64,000 nucleotides of DNA from Symsagittifera roscoffensis (Eukaryota; Xenacoelomorpha; Acoela; Convolutidae). Location: the NCBI RefSeq assembly GCF_963678635.1, contig NC_087064.1, forward strand, positions 80,513,526 through 80,577,525, in the 5' to 3' direction. The translations under genes were made by a program, and so were the position numbers. This document shows positions 46,501-58,200 of this stretch, one piece after another; the stretch's first letter is position 1; each line of letters begins with the position of its first letter. Below the pieces are notes generated by a model. It was not told where the DNA came from and did not search any database. It saw nothing but the letters and a program-made list of their open reading frames with translations.

Positions 46501-49500
46501 ATCGTGCGCCCTGATGGATACCACATGATCATAGAGCACCGTACCCGTGACAAGCACCAGAACGCAGACATCCTCAGTAAAAAGACAGAATTCTATGAGC
46601 ACCTCGAGGAGAAGCAGGCTAATCAATCGGAGATCAAAGACATGTTTTCATTTCTGGACAAGGAAACCTACGACAAACTGCCACTTACTAGGTGGTTAGA
46701 TAAGTCAGGGCATCCTATACCCGGATACCCTGACCTTCCAGTGGAGACGGCCGCGGAGACAAAGGTTTTAGCCAGAGGCGAGCCCGTTCCGTTGGATCTG
46801 CTAGTACGATCCAATTTTGTACAGCAAGAACTTACCAGGCTGGGTATAAACAGCATGGCTCTATTGAACAGGACGGTGAACGTGGCGCCGGACGTCATGG
46901 GAAATCTCCGTGATTTGTTGGGAAGGGAAGTGGATAGGCATGATCGTGAGTGGATGGAGACCATGCAGCGGTTGACTGTCAATGAGAGAACAGAGAAGAG
47001 GCCAGTGTCCATTCGCAGCCGAGGTGTTGAACGGGATTGCAGGTCGATAGTCAACCAGCTGGTGAGCTCGATGCCAAAGGAGGTCTTGTTGAGAACTTCG
47101 TTCACTGAATATGGGACACTGAATCAGACCCAAGCCACAGAGGAAGTCAGGATCAAGTCGAAATCCAGCTTCGCGAGGAGAGTGCATTCCACGGATGCAA
47201 GAGAAGAATACGAGCCGAGCCCAGATTGTTCGTCCGGGGACGAGACAATTTCCGGGGAGTCTGATACCTTCGAGCCCGTCAAGGACGACTTGTCTGAGGA
47301 GTCAGACACTTTTGAGCCCGTGCAGGACGACTTGTCCGGGGAGAGGTTGACGAAACCACCTAGGGGCAGAATTTTGTCCGGGGAGTCGGATTCAAAGCGA
47401 CCAATGGACAGAATTTTGTCCGGGGAGTCGAGAAACATCTTAGACAACTTGGAATATGATGTTGAGGAATCAGTCGGCTCAAGTGTTGACTCGAGGCCCC
47501 AGTCCTGGGACAACACATCTGAAACAACTTCCAATTCTGATATGTCAGAGATCGCAATCCACTCCTTGTTGGTAGACTGGAAGCAGCGCGGGCTGGACCG
47601 AGAAACGCATCAGGATCCAGACAAGGACAGATACACATCAGATGAAGAGGGCACTGTGGTAGATAATGCCGCAGACGAGCTCGAGCTGATAGCAGTTTCA
47701 AAACGCCCAACCAGATTGCTGCCACATGGTACGGTTGTCCGTACCAACCTGGAACCATCTGTGCAGGAAGCGACGCCTTTGAAAAAGATATGGTGTGTCA
47801 AGTTGATGGACGATTCTCATGCTCCGGAGATAATGAGTGGGCAAATGAACGTGGCAAAGACGTATTTGAAAGCCAGGTACAGGCTGTTGGATCTCCTAAG
47901 GGCTCAACGAAATGATAGAATGACGAGCAGTCTGAAGAGATGGATCGAGAATGGAGCACCTGACAAAGGAGACTTGGAAGAAGACAGCTACAAGATCTTG
48001 AAGCAATTCTACCTGAAGAGAAACGACTTGTTGTACCTGAACAAGGACGGAATCGTAGCCTGTAAACGTAAAGAGGAGGACAAGGTCCTTTACAAGTACA
48101 ATTCAATTGTGTTACCACAGATGTACCAGACTGAATTGCTCTCTCGATCACATGATCAGATGGGTCATCAAGGCGTGGACAAAGTGTACAATAGGATACA
48201 GAAACGATTCGAATGGCCGGGATTGAAGAAGGCTTGTGAGAAGTGGATTGTCGCATGCCTGTCATGTCAGCAGGCGAAGGATCCCAGGAAACTAAGGTTC
48301 CCCCTACAGTCAATAGAGTCGTCGGGTTTCAACGAAGTGGTGCAAATTGATCATCAGAAAATCTGCATGACAGCAACGGGGTATAATCAGGTGCTGGTAA
48401 TGATCGACCATTTTATGAAGTATGCGGAGGCAGCACCCTGCATGACAGCATCGGCGGAAGAAACATGCGATCATTTGATAAATGTGTGGATAGCGAGGCA
48501 TGGCTGCCCCATCACATTCCAATCGGACAATGGCAAAGCATTCGTGGGTGATCTCACGAAGGAGTTAATGAAAAGGTCGCAGGTACCGCAGGCCCACTCG
48601 ACCACTTATCACCCGCAAACGAATGGCCTAGTCGAGAGGCAAAATCGCACACTGGTATCCATGCTGAGAGTCTATTGCTCACGCTACATGGATGACTGGG
48701 ACAAGCACTTGCCGCAAGTGATGGGTGCTTACAACAGCACGGAGCATTCCACCACGGGAATAAGTCCGCAGATGATGCTAACGGGTCACAAAAAAGCGCT
48801 CCCGTTGACGTTTTTCTACCCTGAATATGAGGGGAAGAGAACAGCACCGCAAACGTACGTGCGTGATGTTATTAGAAGACAACAGGACCTCAATGACTTA
48901 TGCAGGAGGAACACGCAACAGGCGCAATATAGACAAAAAAGGAGGTTTGATAAAAGGACAGCCGATGCGAAAGCCTACTCAGTTGGCGACTACTTCTGGG
49001 TGTTCCAGGAAGTGGTTCCACCAAAAGGAACCAAGAAATTATTAAAGAAATGGCGTGGTCCATTTCAGATAACAGAGGTGCACCAAGGAGGTCGTTTTTA
49101 TCGACTGAGCACTGGAAGAGCAGCTCATTACGAAAATATCAAACCACACAATGCCTCGTCAGAGGACTGGTGCATCCCAGCAGACATGCAAGAGGGAGAC
49201 TATTTGATAGTGGATCCTGCTTGTGAAGTGAATGAAAGGGGTACTCGCGACAAAAACCACGGGAATGAGGTGGTGGACGATTGCGACCTACCACTGGATC
49301 TGGAGTTGACCGAGCGAGTAGAAGTGGACGATGAAACTCTACCTTATGCCGAGGAAGACTGGGACTGCCCGGAACAAATCGAAATTGACAAAGGAATACA
49401 GCCTGACTTTCCTCTCACCATGGAAACACGCCAGAGCAAGAGAGGAAAAAACAAGAAGAAATACAATCCGTGCGGCGAGGGTTTCGTTGTAGACAGGATA

Positions 49501-50505
49501 CAGGATAGTTGTAAGTGATGTCATGGACTCACTAGTAGGACTGGACGAAGTGGCGGTGCTAGAAGAAATAGACTTGGTGAATGACATGGATCAGGATTGG
49601 ATCGACGATCGATCAGAACCGGAAATGGAGTTCGAACCAGAAGCGGAACAGACTCATGAGCAAGAACTAACGAACTTGCGGGTGCTCGAATGGCTCCATG
49701 ATCTGCCGACAGATCCAAAAGAGACGATCCTGACGATTCAGGACGTCGATAAAGACGGCATCAAGTACTTCAGTCATGACAATACCGAGTCCAACTGGGT
49801 CGCCCCAGATGGTCCTCTACGTGTTTCACAATCCAACCTCGATCTCCTAGAGTTTGGGCGATCGACGGGGACGTCGATGGATATTTTTGTACGGAGAGTG
49901 GGGGTAGGACTCACCCACACCGAAAATCTGATAATAAAAAAATTGAAATCGGCAAGAGAAACCGGATAACTAGAGACAGAGGGCGAGAATGCTAAAAAAC
50001 CACCTTTTGGACGAATTTTTTAATCATGTTTCGACCTACCGAACCATTATTCAAACAATATCGTCATAACGGACAGCGATTTCATACTCACGGAACGAAC
50101 GTGCGCTATAGCGATAACCGCGGACGTAAGCTTCAAAACAGCACTAGCGGCTGATTTCGAAAAGAGTATAAGAACATCGAATTTTTATGGAAACAGAGGC
50201 CTGGTGTGGGAGGGATGATAGCGCTGCCCCCTGTTGCATCACAGATACCAGGGAAATATTTGTGTTTCCTGGTTACCAAGGCCACTGATAGGCAACATGT
50301 AGATCCAAAGAGCTTGGTATTGGCCTTGACTCGACTTAGGGATTTTTTGGTGGAGAGAGGAGTGACCTCTCTCTCGTTACCAGTATATGATCCTAATAGA
50401 GGAAAGCTACATCCGAGAGAGTTGTACGCACTTGTACATGTGATATTTTCAGAAACTGACATAGAGGTTTACTTACATAAAAAATACTATCTGAGCATAT
50501 GCTAG
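43454..50505 (+). pseudogene. pol: Element 2 pol, broken by stops and frameshifts
   Basis: Homologous to element 1 Pol throughout. In-frame stops lie at about 44072, 44234, 45302, 46273 and 49967; frame changes occur near 46025, 49515 and 50160. Retained pieces are the pre-protease region (43480-44074), retropepsin with DTGA near 44326, RT with YVDD near 45778, RNase H (46200-46600), the long linker with repeated LSGES-like acidic motifs (47230-47440), HHCC integrase (48150-48280) with its D, D and E residues visible, a GPF-like module near 49060, and the macrodomain-like C-terminus (about 50060-50505). No functional polyprotein can be made from this copy. Confidence 0.9.
49861..49918 (+). 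promoter_or_regulatory. Central hairpin + purine module, element 2 (copy 1)
   Basis: ATCGAC-GGGGAC-GTCGAT (49861-49878), then TTTTTGTACGGAGAGTGGGG, then a GTGGG/CCCAC stem (49898-49918). The hairpin is identical to that of element 1, and flanking wobble positions are also conserved. A second copy from the duplication lies at 52265-52322. Confidence 0.55.
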
Positions 50506-50978
50506 GAATTGCATTTGCCGATAAGTAGTTTTTATTAAGTTACTTGTTAAGAATTAGTGTCAAGTTTTAGATTAGGTTAGGTTTTAGGTACAATATTAGG
50601 GATTATGTTTTTATGTGATAATATAGATGTGTGATGTTTATGTGTTCATGTGTTATGTTATTGTTATGATATGTTTTATGTTTCGTGTCATAAAAGACCT
50701 AGAGTACTCCAGGTCGTCAAGGTGACAGCGCTCATTGTGCTACCCTGACGCAGATACAGGTGGACGATCCACCTTGGTGCTAAATTTTTAAATCAGGATT
50801 GAGAAGAGAATTTCAATGAGGAGTTTTAAAGAGTTGAATGAAGTTTTATCCAAAAATGATGGTTTTAAGTCGCGACTTGTTTTTTGGATCTTGATTGATC
50901 AGAAATTGTTTACTGAATTCATTGAATCAAACGAAACAGGAAGAAACTACACGACAACAAGAATCAACGCGACAAGAA
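50506..50978 (+). other. Pol-ORF2 spacer, element 2, with structured segment
   Basis: Contains a perfect hairpin AGGTGGA-CGA-TCCACCT (about 50758-50774) preceded by an imperfect GTCAAGGTGAC/GTGCTACCCTGAC stem. A TTGATTGATCAG acceptor-like site lies near 50900. The spacer is repeated at 52910-53241 (truncated) and 53722-54194. Confidence 0.5.
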
Positions 50979-52068
50979 ATGGGTGACACTAACGAACTTA
51001 TGGAATTCCTCTCAGCGAGTCTAGGAGCGACTCTAGACGAGATCTATCAGCGGCTGATCGATTGTGATTTTACACGAGAAGACCCGGGGCTGGCGATGTT
51101 TGTGGTTGCGCTCGTCAATGCATTGGGACAAGAGGGTCGAGGGAATCGCCCTACAGAAGTCGTGTTGATGTTGGCCTTCGGTGAGTTCGGGACCGCCGAG
51201 AGAGGTCGAAACCGACTGATGAGATGGCGACGTGGAGAAATGTCTGGCCACGACCTGGCTCGTGAGCCAGGACTAGGTGAATAGAGGGACCACCGGCTAG
51301 GTGAGATGCCCTTACCGTTCCCACCTGCGCAGCCGCTCATCGGAGCGAAAACACAACGTGATGGGCCAGGCCCGTCACATTCGGTCGACTCTCCAACAGC
51401 TGCTCCTCCTCCGAAGAGAGTGAGGGTGAGTGAAATAGAGATCCAGACGTCGGAGACGATTGAGACGTTGGAGAAGAAGGAGAGAGACCAGAGCGAGCTG
51501 TGTGCCAAACTCCAGGAGTAAAGAGCGATAGCTCGAGAAAGAGACGAATGGAAATAGAAATACGAAGGTCTGCAGGTGGCCTACAAGGAGGATAAAATAA
51601 AGCACCTGAAGGAGCTGTATATGGCAAAGGTGAGCCAAGTGTCACAGGAAGTTCTGGCGACAACGAAATCCTCGGAGGGATCCAGCGACAGACACCCCAA
51701 GACAAGAGTACAGGAGCTGTGTGCATCGAGAGGGCCCGAGGCTCCTCAGCAGACACAACAGTCTGCTTCCAGTCAGAGGAACACGATACCAGACCCTTCT
51801 GACATCTATCTCGCTCCTCAGTTCCAAGAATCATTCAACCAAGTGGCCAGAGCAACAATGGATGAGATCAACAGAACCACTGGCCGGACATTGGGTAGGG
51901 TCGTTCCTTCCCAACGTCGTGATCATTCATCCAATAGCTCGGAGCGAGCACCCCGCACGGTAGCGTCCTCGGGGACTGCGCATGGCGGAACCTTTCAAAA
52001 GTCCCGCGTGGTTGACATTAGGAAGAATCTGATGGCACGTCACCAGTTCACGCAAGTGGCCACGGAGC
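50979..52068 (+). pseudogene. Element 2 ORF2 N-terminus, duplicated and truncated copy
   Basis: It starts at ATG 50979, homologous to the element 1 ORF2 start (conserved TLDE-Y-RL, EAVLM/EVVLM and DLAR-PGL phrases). Stops at about 51282 and 51519 are shared with the other copy; an extra TAG near 51556 is private to this copy, where the other reads AAG. It ends at the duplication join, 52068, before the SGNH domain. Confidence 0.85.
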
Positions 52069-53241
52069 AACTAACGAACTTGCGGGTGCTCGAATGGCTC
52101 CATGATCTGCCGACAGATCCAAAAGAGACGATCCTGACGATTCAGGACGTCGATAAAGACGGCATCAAGTACTTCAGTCATGACAATACCGAGTCCAACT
52201 GGGTCGCCCCAGATGGTCCTCTACGTGTTTCACAATCCAACCTCGATCTCCTAGAGTTTGGGCGATCGACGGGGACGTCGATGGATATTTTTGTACGGAG
52301 AGTGGGGGTAGGACTCACCCACACCGAAAATCTGATAATAAAAAAATTGAAATCGGCAAGAGAAACCGGATAACTAGAGACAGAGGGCGAGAATGCTAAA
52401 AAACCACCTTTTGGACGAATTTTTTAATCATGTTTCGACCTACCGAACCATTATTCAAACAATATCGTCATAACGGACAGCGATTTCATACTCACGGAAC
52501 GAACGTGCGCTATAGCGATAACCGCGGACGTAAGCTTCAAAACAGCACTAGCGGCTGATTTCGAAAAGAGTATAAGAACATCGAATTTTTATGGAAACAG
52601 AGGCCTGGTGTGGGAGGGATGATAGCGCTGCCCCCTGTTGCATCACAGATACCAGGGAAATATTTGTGTTTCCTGGTTACCAAGGCCACTGATAGGCAAC
52701 ATGTAGATCCAAAGAGCTTGGTATTGGCCTTGACTCGACTTAGGGATTTTTTGGTGGAGAGAGGAGTGACCTCTCTCTCGTTACCAGTATATGATCCTAA
52801 TAGAGGAAAGCTACATCCGAGAGAGTTGTACGCACTTGTACATGTGATATTTTCAGAAACTGACATAGAGGTTTACTTACATAAAAAATACTATCTGAGC
52901 ATATGCTAGGAATTGCATTTGCCGATAAGTAGTTTTTATTAAGTTACTTGTTAAGAATTAGTGTCAAGTTTTAGATTAGGTTAGGTTTTAGGTACAATAT
53001 TAGGGATTATGTTTTTATGTGATAATATAGATGTGTGATGTTTATGTGTTCATGTGTTATGTTATTGTTATGATATGTTTTATGTTTCGTGTCATAAAAG
53101 ACCTATAGTACTCCAGGTCGTCAAGGTGACAGCGCTCATTGTGCTACCCTGACGCAGATACAGGTGGACGATCCACCTTGGTGCTAAATTTTTAAATCAA
53201 GATTGAGAAGAGAATTTCAATGAGGAGTTTTAAAGAGTTGA
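52069..53241 (+). repeat. Tandem duplication copy 2 (pol C-terminus + truncated spacer)
   Basis: Repeats 49665-50837 with about 99% identity, including the inactivating TAA of pol, the central hairpin module and the macrodomain-like region (52470-52909). It breaks off in the spacer at AGTTGAATG, where the third copy begins. Confidence 0.93.
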
Positions 53242-55285
53242 ATGTTTCGACCTACCGAACCATTATTCAAACAATATCGTCATAACGGACAGCGATTTCA
53301 TACTCGCGGAACGCACGTGCGCTATAGCGATAACCGCGGACGTAAGCTTCAAAACAGCACTAGCGGCTGATTTCGAAAAGAGTATAAGAACATCGAATTT
53401 TTATGGAAACAGAGGCCTGGTGTGGGAGGGATGATAGCGCTGCCCCCTGTTGCATCACAGATACTAGGGAAATATTTGTGTTTCCTGGTTACCAAGGCCA
53501 CTGATAGGCAACATGTAGATCCAAAGAGCTTGGTATTGGCCTTGACTCGACTTAGGGATTTTTTGGTGGAGAGAGGAGTGACCTCTCTCTCGTTACCAGT
53601 ATATGATCCTAATAGAGGAAAGCTACATCCGAGAGAGTTGTACGCACTTGTACATGTGATATTTTCAGAAACTGACATAGAGGTTTACTTACATAAAAAA
53701 TACTATCTGAGCATATGCTAGGAATTGCATTTGCCGATAAGTAGTTTTTATTAAGTTACTTGTTAAGAATTAGTGTCAAGTTTTAGATTAGGTTAGGTTT
53801 TAGGTACAATATTAGGGATTATGTTTTTATGTGATAATATAGATGTGTGATGTTTATGTGTTCATGTGTTATGTTATTGTTATGATATGTTTTATGTTTC
53901 GTGTCATAAAAGACCTAGAGTACTCCAGGTCGTCAAGGTGACAGCGCTCATTGTGCTACCCTGACGCAGATACAGGTGGACGATCCACCTTGGTGCTAAA
54001 TTTTTAAATAAGGATTGAGAAGAGAATTTCAATGAGGAATTTTAAAGAGTTGAATGAAGTTTTATCCAAAAATGATGGTTTTAAGTCGCGACTTGTTTTT
54101 TGGATCTTGATTGATCAGAAATTGTTTACTGAATTCATTGAATCAAACGAAACAGGAAGAAACTACACGACAACAAGAATCAACGCGACAAGAAATGGGT
54201 GACACTAACGAACTTATGGAATTCCTCTCAGCGAGTCTAGGAGCGACTCTAGACGAGATCTATCAGCGGCTGATCGATTGTGATTTTACACGAGAAGACC
54301 CGGGGCTGGCGATGTTTGTGGTTGCGCTCGTCAATGCATTGGGACAAGAGGGTCGAGGGAATCGCCCTACAGAAGTCGTGTTGATGTTGGCCTTCGGTGA
54401 GTCCGGGACCGCCGAGAGAGGTCGAAACCGACTGATGAGATGGCGACGTGGAGAAATGTCTGGCCACGACCTGGCTCGTGAGCCAGGACTAGGTGAATAG
54501 AGGGACCACCGGCTAGGTGAGATGCCCTTACCGGTCCCACCTGCGCAGCCGCTCATCGGAGCGAAAACACAACGTGATGGGCCAGGCCCGTCACATTCGG
54601 TCGACTCTCCAACAGCTGCTCCTCCTCCGAAGAGAGTGAGGGTGAGTGAAATAGAGATCCAGACGTCGGAGACGATTGAGACGTTGGAGAAGAAGGAGAG
54701 AGACCAGAGCGAGCTGTGTGCCAAACTCCAGGAGTAAAGAGCGATAGCTCGAGAAAGAGACGAATGGAAAAAGAAATACGAAGGTCTGCAGGTGGCCTAC
54801 AAGGAGGATAAAATAAAGCACCTGAAGGAGCTGTATATGGCAAAGGTGAGCCAAGTGTCACAGGAAGTTCTGGCGACAACGAAATCCTCGGAGGGATCCA
54901 GCGACAGACGCCCCAAGACAAGAGTACAGGAGCTGTGTGCATCGAGAGGGCCCGAGGCTCCTCAGCAGACACAACAGTCTGCTTCCAGTCAGAGGAACAC
55001 GATACCAGACCCTTCTGACATCTATCTCGCTCCTCAGTTCCAAGAATCATTCAACCAAGTGGCCAGAGCAACAATGGATGAGATCAACAGAACCACTGGC
55101 CGGACATTGGGTAGGATCGTTCCTTCCCAACGTCGTGATCATTCATCCAATAGCTCGGAGCGAGCACCCCGCACGGTAGCGTCCTCGGGGACTGCGCATG
55201 GCGGAACCTTTCAAAAGTCCCGCGTGGTTGACATTAGGAAGAATCTGATGGCACATCACCAGTTCACGCAAGTGGCCACGGAGCA
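53242..55285 (+). repeat. Tandem duplication copy 3 (macrodomain-like region, spacer, ORF2 start)
   Basis: The ATGTTTCGACCTACC start is also at 52430 (812 bp earlier) and 50026. The copy contains the macrodomain-like fragment (53422-53721), a full spacer and ORF2 from ATG 54195. Past about 55285 it runs into the single-copy remainder of ORF2. The 812-bp event is nested in, and so later than, the 2,404-bp event. Confidence 0.9.
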
Positions 55286-58200
55286 TCCTCGAGCCTGCCT
55301 GAATGACATGAGCTGGAACCCCGCTACGAGCGAGCAGGTAATTCTCCCAGGGAGTCGCCACTTGATCATAGGAGACAGTTTGGTGAGGGATCTGAATGAG
55401 AGCAAGCGGGAGCCTCTATAGGTATGCCTCTTGATCGAACTAAAGGAGAAGTACAGGCACAGGCTTGTGGTGCTGCGCACGATACCACAAAACCCGCTGG
55501 TGGGCACCACAGTGGCAGATTTCATGAATGCGTGACACGGTGGAACGAAATGATCCGCAGTCTGGTGAGAAACAACCCTGGCGAGCTGCGACTTCTGGAT
55601 CTCGAAAACACGCTGCGCATGATTGATCACATCGCGCTTACCAGAGATGGAATACATTTCAACACCCAACGAGGGATACACTGGGTCAATGATGTATTTC
55701 AGACGCAGTTGAGGGAAGTGGAGCAGGAGTCGATAGCGACCAGTTCTCTGGCTCGGACCAGCTCGACCGGAGGAAGTAGAATAAGGGCAAGAGTGCCCGA
55801 ATCCCTCATCAACCGCCTAGGGCCCTTGGCAATGGAGACGGCTACAGCCGCACCCGTCGCTCCGAGCTCAAACGTAAGAGAGAGGCTAGGGACTGCTCCT
55901 CCTCCTAACCGACTTGAAAACCGACTCGGGAGATCAGTTGATCAGAACAGGAATAACTCCCAGACCGTGTCTAGGAGGAACGACACGCCGGCCATGGCAA
56001 ACCCTGCTTCAGCAGCCGGACCGTCTACGAGCGCCGTGCCAGCGGAGGGAGTTGAACCAGGCAGCGTGCTGCTTTGGAACCGATCAGACCCTAGTCATTG
56101 GGGACAGTACAAGACGGACATGTCAACGAAGTTGAATATGAATACCTTGACGTGTCGGGAGGACACAATGAGAATGATTGGCGGAGAAAGTCGCACAGTG
56201 TCGCGACTATATCGGATACCGGGCGTGGATTGGCTGCTAGCAGAGCAGGAGCAGTTCAGCTCCACGACTACGTTCCGGCACGCAGACTTGAATGGATTGC
56301 CTCAGGACAATACCTTTGGACCTTTGAATACCCGGTCTCTTACGGACGTCCGACAGAGAGCCCGGGAACTGACGCCACCTGCTCGCAAGGGCAAAATTCA
56401 GGCAGATAACAAGCCTAATAACAAACATCACAAGATGTACAGGCAGTTTGCTAAACCACCCGGTCAGACGCCTGGCGAGTATTCAAGGGATTACCCCCGA
56501 ACAACCACGGTGGATGGAGATGACAAGAGATATGGGAAACTGAAAGCCCAAGTAGGCGACGGCCTGTTTGCCGCTTATGATCCCTTAGATATGAAAGCTG
56601 CCAATTTTCTGATTGTGGCCACGTCCGACTATCTCTATACGCCCGTTCTCTCTTTTGGCCCGACGTGATTTTCTTGACGGCGCCTAAATTGGACTGAGTA
56701 CGAAGGGTGGTCAGCATGGAGCCGCAGGTGATAGTGGTTGCAGGCTCAAATGATCATCTACAAAGCAGGGGCTTGTTGACACGTCTGACGTTGGGTCGAT
56801 CCCGAGCAACGAGAACATAGGGGAGGCGATAATGACATTGCTCGCGGCGATGGCTGAGGTAGAAACAGCAGCAAAACAACGTTTCACCCAAAATGTAGTG
56901 AAGGTGGTCTTCGTGTTGTCACCAGGGTACGCCGCATTGCCAGAACCCCTTCAGTTTGTGTACACGATGGTCACAACGATAGCAGAGGGACGGTTCAATG
57001 TGATAATTCCGGCCCCTAACAGAGTGGTAGACCCCAACAATTACTACCCATCCCGATCTGAGCTTCCTGCCGTTTGGGCTGACATTTTCAATGCCATACA
57101 GGGACTCAAAGATTGTAGCACAACTCGGTTGGTGCTAGATGAGGTTCTGGGGTTGGAGCTGTCCAACTTCGCCAGATTGCTGAAGTTAAGACCAGGGGTA
57201 GATGACGATCATCTGTTAGTACAACAGGTGGCTGATGATCTCTGGTTCAGACAGATGGATCATGCAGAGAATGAGCAGAGAAGGACAGTCAGGAAAAACA
57301 TGACGTCAGCGGAAGAAGATCTCATGGCAATGGCTTTGCGCACGAAGACGCACAACAACTTATGGTTGTACTTGTCGCCAAGACTGTGCACCTTGGGTGA
57401 GGACGCGTTCGAGCATGCGCCGGCAGTGATCAAAGAGATACACGTGTATCTGAAGAACTTGTTTGATGCCCGGGAGTTAGCTGGGGGTATGATGTTGAAA
57501 TTGATGCAGGACGTAAACACGATGTCGTTGGAGAAGTTCCAAGCTGACGTGCTAGCCACGAGGGCACAGTATGAACGATCGGATGCCATCTTGGGTGGAA
57601 TGGGAGTGGGATGGACGCCATCCTTCCTGTCGACGTGCTATCCGAGGGCATCTCGGAACCTGATCGCGAGTTTCGTCAAGGACATCAGGAAGTTGCCGAT
57701 TGGCCTGATATTAGCCCTTTACGTGACATTTGCTCATGAAAATTTCGTGAAGGGACCGGCGAACCTCTTCACCCAAGTGTTGGCAGATTTGAGATTGGAT
57801 GGACTCCTGACTCTGATTGCCATGACCTACGGTCGACTGGGTGATTTGCTTGTGCTGTTGCGTTACCCTGAACAACTCCAGGGAACAAGTCGTAAGTTCA
57901 ACGCGCAGTTGGAAACCGCCTCGCTCAGGAAGATGAAAGACTGGAGGACTCTCCTGCTCCAATATCTCTTTCAACAGAACAGAAGCGTCACGGGGGAAGA
58001 TAAGGTGGCGACGGATGCGGGTGAGTGTAAGCAGTATTGTGGCATGCCCTTGCTGACAGATTTGGCTGTCATGATGCGGATCGATCCGTTGGCCCTGATT
58101 CACGGATTGCGGGAATTCGTCACGGTGGTGTATGGACCGGTGATGTCTTTCGCGTTCCCGGACGTGCAAGTCAAGGCATACAGGAATTCTGTGTTGTATG

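Larger units (their letters stand above)
49665..52068 (+). repeat. Tandem duplication in element 2, copy 1 (pol C-terminus to ORF2 N-terminus)
   Basis: The sequence beginning AACTAACGAACTTGCGGGTG at 49665 recurs at 52069, exactly 2,404 bp later, with very few differences. Copy 1 covers the end of pol, the pol-ORF2 spacer and the first about 1,090 bp of ORF2, and is cut off at 52068. Confidence 0.95.

Noticed and set aside
50133-50462. 109-codon minus-strand frame repeated three times (also 52537-52866 and 53349-53678)
   Set aside because: Antisense shadow of the duplicated macrodomain-like region; its conservation is due to recent duplication.
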